Shown: positions 1-6,299, counted from the stretch's first letter. The stretch: DNA of 7,129 nt from Bacillota bacterium (GCA_023417285.1 JAEZFR010000514.1:1-7129); one strand, 5' to 3'. Made by a program: numbers and translations. Notes: generated by a model not told the origin, from the sequence alone.

Positions 1-571
1 TGTAGTGTTTGATGCACTTGGACAACTAAGACTTGAGGTTGCCAGGAAGCTGAACATTCTCAATCCGGACGAGTTTAAATTCTTGTGGGTAACAGAATTC
101 CCATTGTTTGAATATGACGAAGAAGACAATCGTTGGGTAGCTAAGCACCATCCATTTACTTCACCTATGGAGGAGGACATTCAGTATCTGGACACTGACC
201 CTGGAAAGGTAAGGGCAAAAGCATATGACCTTGTGTTAAATGGAGTTGAATTAGGCGGAGGTAGTATTAGAATCCATATGAGAGAGCTTCAATCAAAAAT
301 GTTTGATAAGCTGGGGATGAGCGAGGAAGAGGCAAATCAAAAGTTTGGCTTCTTGCTTGAAGCGTTCAAATACGGAACACCACCTCATGGGGGAATGGCG
401 TTCGGTCTTGATAGGTTGATAATGCTTATGGCTAAGACACAAAGTATCAGAGATGTAATAGCATTTCCTAAGGTTCAAAATGCATCCTGCTTGATGTCAA
501 ATGCTCCTGATATTGTAGAGCCTAAGCAGTTGGATGAATTGCATATAGGAATATTGGACAAAAAAGAATAA
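1..571 (+). CDS. aspS: Aspartyl-tRNA synthetase, C-terminal part (5' end outside window)
   Basis: This is the end of a class II aminoacyl-tRNA synthetase that charges tRNA-Asp with aspartate in the cytoplasm. The reading frame is open from base 2, leaving 189 residues against roughly 590 for a full bacterial AspRS, so the anticodon-binding domain, motifs 1 and 2 and the GAD insert lie upstream of the window. What remains is the end of the catalytic core. It contains HHPFTSP (about residues 49-55 of the fragment), the strand VELGGGSIRIH (82-92), and class II motif 3, GMAFGLDRLIML (about 131-142), whose arginine contacts ATP. The tail has RDVIAFPK, a conserved bacterial AspRS signature. GGGSIRIH and HHPFTxP together separate it from LysRS and AsnRS. 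The frame is intact to TAA at 569-571. I see no good terminator right after it. Confidence 0.96.
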   Translation, partial: VVFDALGQLRLEVARKLNILNPDEFKFLWVTEFPLFEYDEEDNRWVAKHHPFTSPMEEDIQYLDTDPGKVRAKAYDLVLNGVELGGGSIRIHMRELQSKMFDKLGMSEEEANQKFGFLLEAFKYGTPPHGGMAFGLDRLIMLMAKTQSIRDVIAFPKVQNASCLMSNAPDIVEPKQLDELHIGILDKKE

Positions 572-579
572 ATTGATGA

Positions 580-610
580 TTGACACATAACATTTAGTAT
601 TATTTATTAT
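580..610 (+). promoter_or_regulatory. Candidate sigma-A-type promoter upstream of the activase fusion
   Basis: A perfect -35 hexamer TTGACA lies at 580-585. The best -10 match, TATTAT at 605-610, is 19 bases downstream, which is longer than the preferred 17. TTTATT at 603-608 has the 17-base spacing but is a poorer match. It sits just after the aspS stop and would leave an untranslated leader of roughly 130 bases containing the inverted repeat at 690-728. In DNA this AT-rich such matches arise by chance, so this is only a candidate. Confidence 0.3.
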
Positions 611-689
611 TAATGTAGTCATTAATATATTAGTTGTTATGAAACTTGTTAAATAATTCAAAACATAGCTATTATGCAGGGCTACTAGA

Positions 690-728
690 ATGATTATTAG
701 AGGATAATAATATGCCTCTAATAATCAT
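690..728. repeat. Perfect 14-bp inverted repeat in the leader of the activase fusion
   Basis: The left arm ATGATTATTAGAGG (690-703) and right arm CCTCTAATAATCAT (715-728) are exactly complementary, with an 11-base spacer (704-714). The right arm ends 21 bases before the ATG at 750. It is not followed by a T-run on the + strand (the next bases are A-rich), and on the - strand the following bases are mixed, so it does not look like an intrinsic terminator. An RNA hairpin in the 5' leader or a dimeric repressor operator are the two plausible readings. Neither is shown by the sequence. Confidence 0.75.
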
Positions 729-749
729 GTAAAAATAAAAGAGATATGT

Positions 750-3700
750 ATGGGGTCGAATATGAGAAAGAGATTTCAGGTGGGGTTGGATGTTGGATCA
801 ACCACAGTAAAAATGGTTGTATTAGATAAAAACAACCATATAGTTCACTCAAAATATCAAAGGCACTTTTCTGATATTAGAAGTACAATTTTTGAGTTGA
901 TGAATGAGACTTGTGAGCTTTTTTTAGGTGACGAATGTACAATTATGATTACTGGATCAGGCGGGCTTTTGGTATCTCAATGGCTTAATCTTGAATTCAT
1001 TCAAGAGGTTATTGCAAGTACAGAGGCAGTACAAACCCTCATACCAAGGACGGATGTTGTTATCGAACTGGGCGGTGAGGACGCAAAAATCACATATTTT
1101 AAAGGTGGTTTAGAGCAAAGAATGAATGGTACCTGCGCCGGCGGAACAGGTGCATTTATTGACCAAATGTCTTCTCTTCTACAAACAGATGCACTTGGCT
1201 TGAACGAGATGGCAAAAAAAAGTAGAGTGATTTATCCTATAGCTGCAAGATGTGGTGTATTTGCAAAAACAGATATACAGCCTCTGTTAAATGAGGGTGC
1301 AGCCAAAGAGGATATTGCCGCATCTATTTTTCAGTCAGTTGTCAACCAGACAATTAGTGGGCTTGCTTGTGGTAAGCCTATCTCAGGCAATATAGCCTTC
1401 TTGGGGGGACCACTGTACTTTCTTTCAGAGCTTAGAAAGAGATTCGTTTTAACACTTAAGCTCACAGATGAGCAGATTATATTTCCGGATGATTCGCAAC
1501 TTTTTGTTGCTATCGGAGCTGCATTATCATCAAAAGAGATAAAGCCGGTATTGTTTAAAGACATTAAATCAAAATTGCCTGTACTAAACTCAATAGTAGT
1601 ACATGAGGTTGAGAGATTAAAGCCATTATTTACTTCAGAAGAGGAATTGAACGAGTTTAGAAAAAGACATGCACAGCATTCCATTCATGAGGTTACATTT
1701 GATGATTTTGAAGGTGACTGCTTCTTGGGAATTGATGCTGGCTCAACTACCACAAAGGCTGTTCTAATAGACCGGAAAGGTCAATTGCTTTATTCCTTCT
1801 ATGGAAGTAATGAGGGAAGCCCTCTTAATTCTGCTCTTAAAATATTAAATGATATATATAGCAAGCTGCCTGCTAAGGCAAAAATCAGGTATTCTGCTGT
1901 TACAGGCTATGGAGAGGGCCTTATCAAGGCTGGTCTCAAGGTGGATATCGGCGAAATTGAAACAATTGCACACTACAAGGCTGCTGACTTCTTTTTGCCA
2001 GGGGTAGACTTTATATTGGACATTGGCGGACAGGATATGAAGTGCCTTAAGATAAAAGACGGCATAATTGATAGTATTATGCTAAATGAGGCATGCTCAT
2101 CAGGGTGTGGCTCATTCATAGAAACCTTTGCCAAGTCATTAAATTTCTCTATAGAGGACTTTGCAAGGGAAGCCTTATTAGCCGAAAAACCAGTTGATTT
2201 AGGCTCTAGATGTACTGTGTTTATGAACTCTAGAGTTAAACAGGCTCAGAAAGAAGGAGCCTCAGTTGGTGATATTTCTGCAGGCTTATCCTATTCAGTT
2301 ATAAAGAATGCCCTGCTTAAAGTTATTAAGATAAGAGACCCAAAAGAAATGGGTGAAAAAATCATAGTTCAGGGTGGAACCTTCCTCAATGATGCAGTGC
2401 TTAGAAGCTTTGAGCTTATTGCAGAGAGGGATGCGGTTAGGCCAAATATAGCAGGATTAATGGGAGCATTTGGTGCTGCTCTTATTGCGAAAGAAAGATT
2501 TGAGGGGCAGGAGACTAGCTTGCTGACTCCTGAAGGAGCAGGTTCATTCGACTTTAGCACTGAATTAAAGAGATGTAAGCTTTGTAACAACAATTGCCTT
2601 CTCACTATAAACCAATTTACAGATGGTAGCCAGTTTGTATCAGGTAACAGATGCGAAAGAGGTGCGGGGGTTGAAAGCTACAATGATGATATCCCAAATC
2701 TCTATGATTATAAATACAAGAGGCTTTTCGGATATAAGCAGCTGGGAGTAAATCAGTATGCCAGAGGGACAGTAGGTATTCCGAGGGTACTCAATATGTA
2801 TGAAAACTATCCATTCTGGTTTACTTTTTTCAATGAACTGAATTTCAGGGTGGAGCTGTCGCCACGATCATCAAAGAAGATTTATGAGCTTGGAATAGAG
2901 ACTATGCCTTCAGAATCAGTATGCTACCCTGCAAAGCTGGTACATGGGCATATAACAAGCCTTATTAACAAGGGCGTAAACTTTATATTCTATCCTTGTC
3001 TCCCATATGAAATGGTAGAGGATGAGGCAGCTGATAATCACTATAACTGCCCTGTTGTAACCTCCTATTCTGAGGTTATTAAAAACAATATGGATATTCT
3101 TAAGGAGAAAAATATCAAGTTCCTTAATCCATTCTTACCTTATGATAATAAAGAAAGACTCAAAAAGAGATTGTATGAAGTTATGGGTAAGGAATTTGGC
3201 ATCGCTCGTAATGAAATAAATATTGCAGTAGATAAGGCGTGGGATGAAGATGAGAAGGTAAAAAGTGATATTAAGAGTAAGGGAGAAGAGGTGCTACAAT
3301 ACCTCAGAGATACGGGCAAAAAAGGCATTGTATTAGCGGGAAGGCCTTATCATGTTGACCCTGAAATTAATCATGGAATACCACAGGTTATTACGTCCCA
3401 TGGAATTGCTGTATTAACGGAGGATTCAATATCACACCTCGGAAGGATTGAAAGACCTTTAAGAGTGGTAGACCAATGGAAATACCATTCTAGGTTATAT
3501 GCAGCAGCAACTGTTGTTACTGAATATCCTGAACTGGAGCTTATTCAGCTCAATTCCTTTGGCTGTGGTTTGGATGCGGTTACTACTGATCAGGTTCAAG
3601 AGATACTTAGCTGCAATGAAAATATTTACACTGTTTTAAAAATAGATGAGGGCAACAACTTAGGTGCTGCAAGAATAAGAATTCGTTCTTTGGTTGCAGC

Positions 3701-5033
3701 TATTGAAGAACGTGATAAAAAGTCTGTAAATATTGAGAAAACCTCCAGTAAGTGTGAGAAGGTTGTATTTACCAAGGAGATGAAGGAAAGGCACACCATT
3801 TTGGCTCCGCAAATGTCTCCTATTCACTTTCAATTCCTGGAGGCAGCCTTTATTGGGGCAGGGTACAATGTAGTTGTATTGCCTGCTATTAACAACGCTG
3901 ACGTTGAAGAGGGCCTTAAATATGTCAACAATGACGCTTGTTATCCTTCGATAATTGTTGTTGGACAAATAATCCATGCACTAAAGTCGGGTGAGTATGA
4001 CTTGAATAATACTTCAGTACTCATTTCACAAACAGGCGGGGGTTGTAGAGCTACCAATTATATTGGCTTCTTGAGAAAGGCATTGCAAGATGCTGGAATG
4101 GGACAGATCCCTGTAATATCACTCAATGCACTGGGACTAGAGAAGCAGCCGGGCTTTTCTTTTACAAAGGATCTCATTGATTTAGCTATGCAGAGCATAA
4201 TCTATGGTGACACGCTGATGAGAGTTCTTTATAGAGTAAGACCCTATGAAAAGATTGCTGGTTCTGCAAATTTGTTACACGATAAATGGGCAAAGATTTG
4301 TATAGAGGATCTGAAAAGCAAGAATAAGAGAGCATTTAAGAATAATATAAAGAATATAATTCATGAATTTGACAATCTCGAGATTACGGACGAGGTTAAG
4401 CCTAAGGTTGGTCTTGTTGGAGAAATACTGGTAAAATTCCATCCTGATGCAAATAATCATGTTGTCGATATCATTGAAAGAGAAGGCGCAGAAGCTGTAA
4501 TGCCTGATTTCATGGACTTTATATTCTATTGTGCTTATGATGCCAACTTCAAGTACAAGAATCTTTCGGGTACATGGAAAAAACTTGTTGTTAATAATGC
4601 AATAATATATATACTAGAGAACTATCGTAGACATATGAAAAAGTATTTGAACAAGAGTAAGCGCTTTTCTGCGCCGCACTCAATATATCATCTTGCAAAC
4701 AGTGCTTCAGAAATACTGTCGCTTGGAAACCAAACTGGTGAAGGGTGGTTCCTTACGGCTGAGATGATAGAGCTAATAAAGAGCGGAGCTCCTAATATTG
4801 TCTGCATGCAGCCATTTGCATGCCTGCCAAATCATGTTACCGGTAAAGGTATGATTAAGGAATTAAGAAGAAGGTATCCAGAAGCAAATATTGTTGCTGT
4901 TGACTATGATCCTGGTGCAAGTGAGGTTAACCAGCTAAACCGTATCAAGCTCATGTTATCGGTTGCCTTCAAGAATCTAAAAACAGAAAAGCCAGTGCTG
5001 ACAGAACAGTCAGAGGAGCAGATGAAAGCGTAA
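750..5033 (+). CDS. Fused acyl-CoA dehydratase activase / dehydratase-like protein (two ASKHA ATPase domains + DUF2229 + HgdB-like half)
   Basis: A 1427-residue protein of the family related to the 2-hydroxyacyl-CoA dehydratase activator HgdC and the BadF/BadG/BcrA/BcrD ATPases. ASKHA domain 1 spans about residues 8-262: phosphate loop GLDVGSTTVK, ELGGEDAK at 106-113, cysteines C129 and C168. ASKHA domain 2 spans about 324-582: GIDAGSTTTK, DIGGQDMK at 424-431, C449 and C488. In HgdC the equivalent cysteine pair of each subunit of a homodimer holds one shared [4Fe-4S] cluster. A CX2CX3C motif (C609, C612, C616) plus C635 opens the DUF2229-type part (about 605-985; SVCYP at 723-727, FYPC at 747-750, FGCG at 937-940). 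The last part (about 1003-1410; DACYP 1062-1066, GGGCR 1096-1100, C1352 and C1358) resembles the HgdB/dehydratase D component. No signal peptide or membrane segment is visible, so it is probably cytoplasmic. By family analogy it would couple ATP hydrolysis to low-potential electron transfer; the substrate is unknown. ATG 762 (giving MRKRFQVGLDVG) is an equally plausible start. Both starts have weak ribosome binding sites: GAG at 741-743, GGGG at 752-755. Confidence 0.9.
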   Translation: MGSNMRKRFQVGLDVGSTTVKMVVLDKNNHIVHSKYQRHFSDIRSTIFELMNETCELFLGDECTIMITGSGGLLVSQWLNLEFIQEVIASTEAVQTLIPRTDVVIELGGEDAKITYFKGGLEQRMNGTCAGGTGAFIDQMSSLLQTDALGLNEMAKKSRVIYPIAARCGVFAKTDIQPLLNEGAAKEDIAASIFQSVVNQTISGLACGKPISGNIAFLGGPLYFLSELRKRFVLTLKLTDEQIIFPDDSQLFVAIGAALSSKEIKPVLFKDIKSKLPVLNSIVVHEVERLKPLFTSEEELNEFRKRHAQHSIHEVTFDDFEGDCFLGIDAGSTTTKAVLIDRKGQLLYSFYGSNEGSPLNSALKILNDIYSKLPAKAKIRYSAVTGYGEGLIKAGLKVDIGEIETIAHYKAADFFLPGVDFILDIGGQDMKCLKIKDGIIDSIMLNEACSSGCGSFIETFAKSLNFSIEDFAREALLAEKPVDLGSRCTVFMNSRVKQAQKEGASVGDISAGLSYSVIKNALLKVIKIRDPKEMGEKIIVQGGTFLNDAVLRSFELIAERDAVRPNIAGLMGAFGAALIAKERFEGQETSLLTPEGAGSFDFSTELKRCKLCNNNCLLTINQFTDGSQFVSGNRCERGAGVESYNDDIPNLYDYKYKRLFGYKQLGVNQYARGTVGIPRVLNMYENYPFWFTFFNELNFRVELSPRSSKKIYELGIETMPSESVCYPAKLVHGHITSLINKGVNFIFYPCLPYEMVEDEAADNHYNCPVVTSYSEVIKNNMDILKEKNIKFLNPFLPYDNKERLKKRLYEVMGKEFGIARNEINIAVDKAWDEDEKVKSDIKSKGEEVLQYLRDTGKKGIVLAGRPYHVDPEINHGIPQVITSHGIAVLTEDSISHLGRIERPLRVVDQWKYHSRLYAAATVVTEYPELELIQLNSFGCGLDAVTTDQVQEILSCNENIYTVLKIDEGNNLGAARIRIRSLVAAIEERDKKSVNIEKTSSKCEKVVFTKEMKERHTILAPQMSPIHFQFLEAAFIGAGYNVVVLPAINNADVEEGLKYVNNDACYPSIIVVGQIIHALKSGEYDLNNTSVLISQTGGGCRATNYIGFLRKALQDAGMGQIPVISLNALGLEKQPGFSFTKDLIDLAMQSIIYGDTLMRVLYRVRPYEKIAGSANLLHDKWAKICIEDLKSKNKRAFKNNIKNIIHEFDNLEITDEVKPKVGLVGEILVKFHPDANNHVVDIIEREGAEAVMPDFMDFIFYCAYDANFKYKNLSGTWKKLVVNNAIIYILENYRRHMKKYLNKSKRFSAPHSIYHLANSASEILSLGNQTGEGWFLTAEMIELIKSGAPNIVCMQPFACLPNHVTGKGMIKELRRRYPEANIVAVDYDPGASEVNQLNRIKLMLSVAFKNLKTEKPVLTEQSEEQMKA

Positions 5034-5115
5034 AGGAGCACATCATTTTTTTATAAAATCTGGCTTTTTATATTGTAGTAATCAATACGGATAACAAATA
5101 AATAAGAAATTACAA

Positions 5116-5151
5116 AAACATCCTGCCCAACCTTTTTGGGGCAGGATGTTT
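5116..5151 (+). terminator. Rho-independent terminator-like hairpin after the activase fusion
   Basis: A 13-bp perfect stem pairs AAACATCCTGCCC (5116-5128) with GGGCAGGATGTTT (5139-5151) across a 10-base loop. It lies about 80 bases after the stop codon at 5033 and before the next + strand gene, so it most likely ends the activase transcript. The + strand tail (TTTCATGTT) is a mediocre U-tract. Read on the - strand, the stem is followed by TTTTTGTAATTT, which is better, so the element may work in both directions. Confidence 0.75.
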
Positions 5152-5253
5152 CATGTTAATCAGATTACATTAATTCAATGCATTATATATAAACCTAATC
5201 GTCTAATAATATCTTTGTTGTAATAAGGACACAATAAGCAATAGTAATGTTAT

Positions 5254-5259
5254 GAGGTG
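5254..5259 (+). promoter_or_regulatory. Ribosome binding site that sets the start of the secreted protein gene
   Basis: GAGGTG, a good match to the 3' end of 16S rRNA in Gram-positive bacteria, lies four bases before ATG 5264. An in-frame ATG at 5252 overlaps this site and has no comparable site of its own. A start at 5264 also gives a clean signal peptide beginning MKKF, so 5264 is preferred. Confidence 0.75.
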
Positions 5260-5263
5260 TTCT

Positions 5264-5719
5264 ATGAAAAAATTTATTTTGGTTATTTCACTAATTATTA
5301 TCACTTATGCAATTTATCCAGCTCAAGCAAATGCAATAACTATGCCTTGCAGTGTAATCCTTGAGCCTGTTGATAAGACGCTTATTAACGCCAAAGGTAC
5401 AGCTTTGGTTTACAAAGTACAATTGTCCCCCCCGAGCTTTGCACGAACAAACGTCAGCATCCTTGCAGTTCATCTTCCAAACCCGTCATCATATGGAGAC
5501 TACGATAGTTATGAAGGGTTTGTGTTTATACCTAATGAAATTAGCTGGCGATTTAAACTCTATCCAACTCCTGAACTAAATAGCCCAACTTGGTCAGGAA
5601 GATATGATTTAATAACAGCGGATTTGGATAATGCAATAGTACAGGTCAGGCTTTCCAATATAAAAACTCAAAAGTTAGGACCTTTTATTCTAACAAACAA
5701 TATTAGTAATTGTAAATAA
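5264..5719 (+). CDS. Small secreted protein of unknown function
   Basis: I do not recognise this family. The 151-residue product starts with a typical Sec signal peptide: basic MKK, a hydrophobic run over about residues 4-18, and a likely signal peptidase I site after AQANA (A24|I25). There is no lipobox cysteine at the cleavage point. The mature part of about 127 residues has no further hydrophobic segment. It appears rich in alternating polar/hydrophobic stretches suggesting beta structure (VILEPVDKT, ALVYKVQL, VSILAVHL, IVQVRLSNI). It has only two cysteines, one near each end of the mature chain (in MPCS and NCK), which could form a disulfide. It is probably transcribed alone: a hairpin precedes it, and it converges on the next gene with a gap of 17 bases. 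A run of seven C at 5427-5433 inside the frame is odd in such AT-rich DNA. The signal peptide is well supported; coding status is likely but rests on the signal peptide, the ribosome binding site and an intact frame. Confidence 0.75.
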   Translation: MKKFILVISLIIITYAIYPAQANAITMPCSVILEPVDKTLINAKGTALVYKVQLSPPSFARTNVSILAVHLPNPSSYGDYDSYEGFVFIPNEISWRFKLYPTPELNSPTWSGRYDLITADLDNAIVQVRLSNIKTQKLGPFILTNNISNCK

Positions 5720-5736
5720 GGCTAATAAGCAGCTTT

Positions 5737-6111
5737 TTATTTTACCAATGTTTTTACTCCTTTAATAAAATAAAGAATATGGAATACCCAAACACATGCA
5801 AGAACAATTTGACCGACAAGTACCTCATGCATCATAAAAAAACCTATCGACATTAGAATTGTAACAGTTATCATAACACGTATTTTTACCGCCCAAGTCA
5901 TTCCTTGTCCTTTTACATAGCTTTCAAGGTTTTTCTTATATAGCTTTGTATTTACAAACCAGTTGTGAAGCTTTTCCGAGCTTTTGGCAAAAGAAAATGC
6001 TGCAAGCAATAAAAAGGGAAATGACGGAAGGAGTGGTAATACAGCTCCCACTGCACCAAGTCCTAGACCGATACTTCCGAGGACGAGGAATAAAATCTTT
6101 TTTATTTTCAT
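5737..6111 (-). CDS. DUF454 / YbaN-family inner membrane protein
   Basis: A 124-residue membrane protein matching the DUF454 family, of which E. coli YbaN is the familiar member; the molecular function is not established. The family signature is at the N-terminus: a glycine-rich first membrane segment (about residues 5-24, GSIGLGLGAVGAVLPLLP), then SFPFLLLAAFSFAKSS (about 30-45), then a conserved H-N-W (49-51). After a basic loop two more hydrophobic segments follow (about 79-94 and 98-116). The length is normal for the family (roughly 115-130). The start is supported by AGGAG at 6118-6122 on the complementary strand, six bases before ATG. The stop lies 17 bases from the stop of the convergent secreted protein gene. 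The ABC exporter gene is upstream on the same strand, 186 bases away, so they could share a transcript, but the repeat-rich gap may hold a separate promoter. Confidence 0.9.
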   Translation of the reverse strand: MKIKKILFLVLGSIGLGLGAVGAVLPLLPSFPFLLLAAFSFAKSSEKLHNWFVNTKLYKKNLESYVKGQGMTWAVKIRVMITVTILMSIGFFMMHEVLVGQIVLACVWVFHILYFIKGVKTLVK

Positions 6112-6153
6112 ATTTATCTCCTATTCTTTTCTCATTCTTTGTTCGATTATGTG

Positions 6154-6211
6154 ACTCGTTGCAGTGATAATGTATAAGCGCATTATTCTCAACTTATATC
6201 ACTCGTTGCAG
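6154..6211. repeat. 11-bp direct repeat pair (ACTCGTTGCAG)
   Basis: ACTCGTTGCAG occurs exactly at 6154-6164 and 6201-6211, 47 bases apart start to start. Both lie in the gap upstream of the DUF454 gene. The similarity extends weakly outward (13 of 15 positions over 6152-6166 versus 6199-6213). Between the copies is a small inverted repeat, ATAATG/CATTAT (6167-6172 and 6181-6186). The arrangement could be a pair of protein-binding sites or part of a larger decayed duplication. Confidence 0.6.
6164..6192 (-). promoter_or_regulatory. Candidate promoter for the DUF454 gene
   Basis: On the - strand TTGAGA (complement of 6187-6192, five of six matches to the -35 consensus) is followed after exactly 17 bases by TATCAC (complement of 6164-6169, four of six matches to the -10). 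It would start transcription about 50 bases before the ATG. The pattern lies between the two copies of the 11-base repeat. It is only a candidate given the weak -10. Confidence 0.25.
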
Positions 6212-6299
6212 GGGAATACTACTCTCAACTATACTCCAGCCTAAAGCGAATACATACACACCTATGATAGGGAGTGGGAATACTACTTTAAACTATACT
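6212..6299. repeat. 24-bp imperfect direct repeat pair next to the ABC gene stop
   Basis: Two 24-base copies at 6212-6235 and 6276-6299 match at 22 positions. Both begin GGGAATACTACT and end AACTATACT, differing only within the three central bases (CTC versus TTA). The right copy runs into the stop codon of the ABC exporter gene (6298-6300, TAG on the - strand). A weaker third relative, sharing TTCTCAACTTATA, may lie at about 6185-6198. The repeats are non-coding as far as I can see. Confidence 0.65.

Larger units (their letters stand above)
5034..5263. other. Intergenic region between activase fusion and secreted protein gene
   Basis: This 230-base AT-rich spacer holds the terminator-like hairpin at 5116-5151 and the ribosome binding site at 5254-5259. 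The only promoter-like pattern I can offer for the secreted protein gene is TATAAA at 5188-5193, preceded 17 bases upstream by a poor -35 (TTACAT, 5165-5170). I would not rely on it. I see no small open frame with a ribosome binding site and no RNA gene here. Confidence 0.6.

Noticed and set aside
608..627. 8-bp AT-rich inverted repeat TATTAATG/CATTAATA with a 4-base loop after aspS.
   Set aside because: All but one of its pairs are A-T and no T-run follows on the + strand; such structures are common by chance in AT-rich spacers, so I do not call it the aspS terminator.
4987..5068. AAAAGCCAG (4987-4995) complementary to CTGGCTTTT (5060-5068), ending in a T-run.
   Set aside because: The loop would be 64 bases and one arm lies inside the coding sequence; the compact hairpin at 5116-5151 is a much better terminator.
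5714..5743. Possible bidirectional terminator between the convergent secreted protein and DUF454 genes, with TTTTTATTTTA.
   Set aside because: Only short or wobble-rich stems (such as GCT/AGC) can be drawn, so no reliable terminator hairpin is supported, although the position would suit one.
5946..6167. Open frame of 73 codons on the + strand opposite the DUF454 gene.
   Set aside because: It is antisense to a recognisable conserved family, lacks a convincing ribosome binding site and its product has no recognisable features.
6261..6271. Short palindrome CCTATGATAGG in the repeat-rich spacer.
   Set aside because: Five-base arms around one central base are expected by chance and no promoter element lies next to it.
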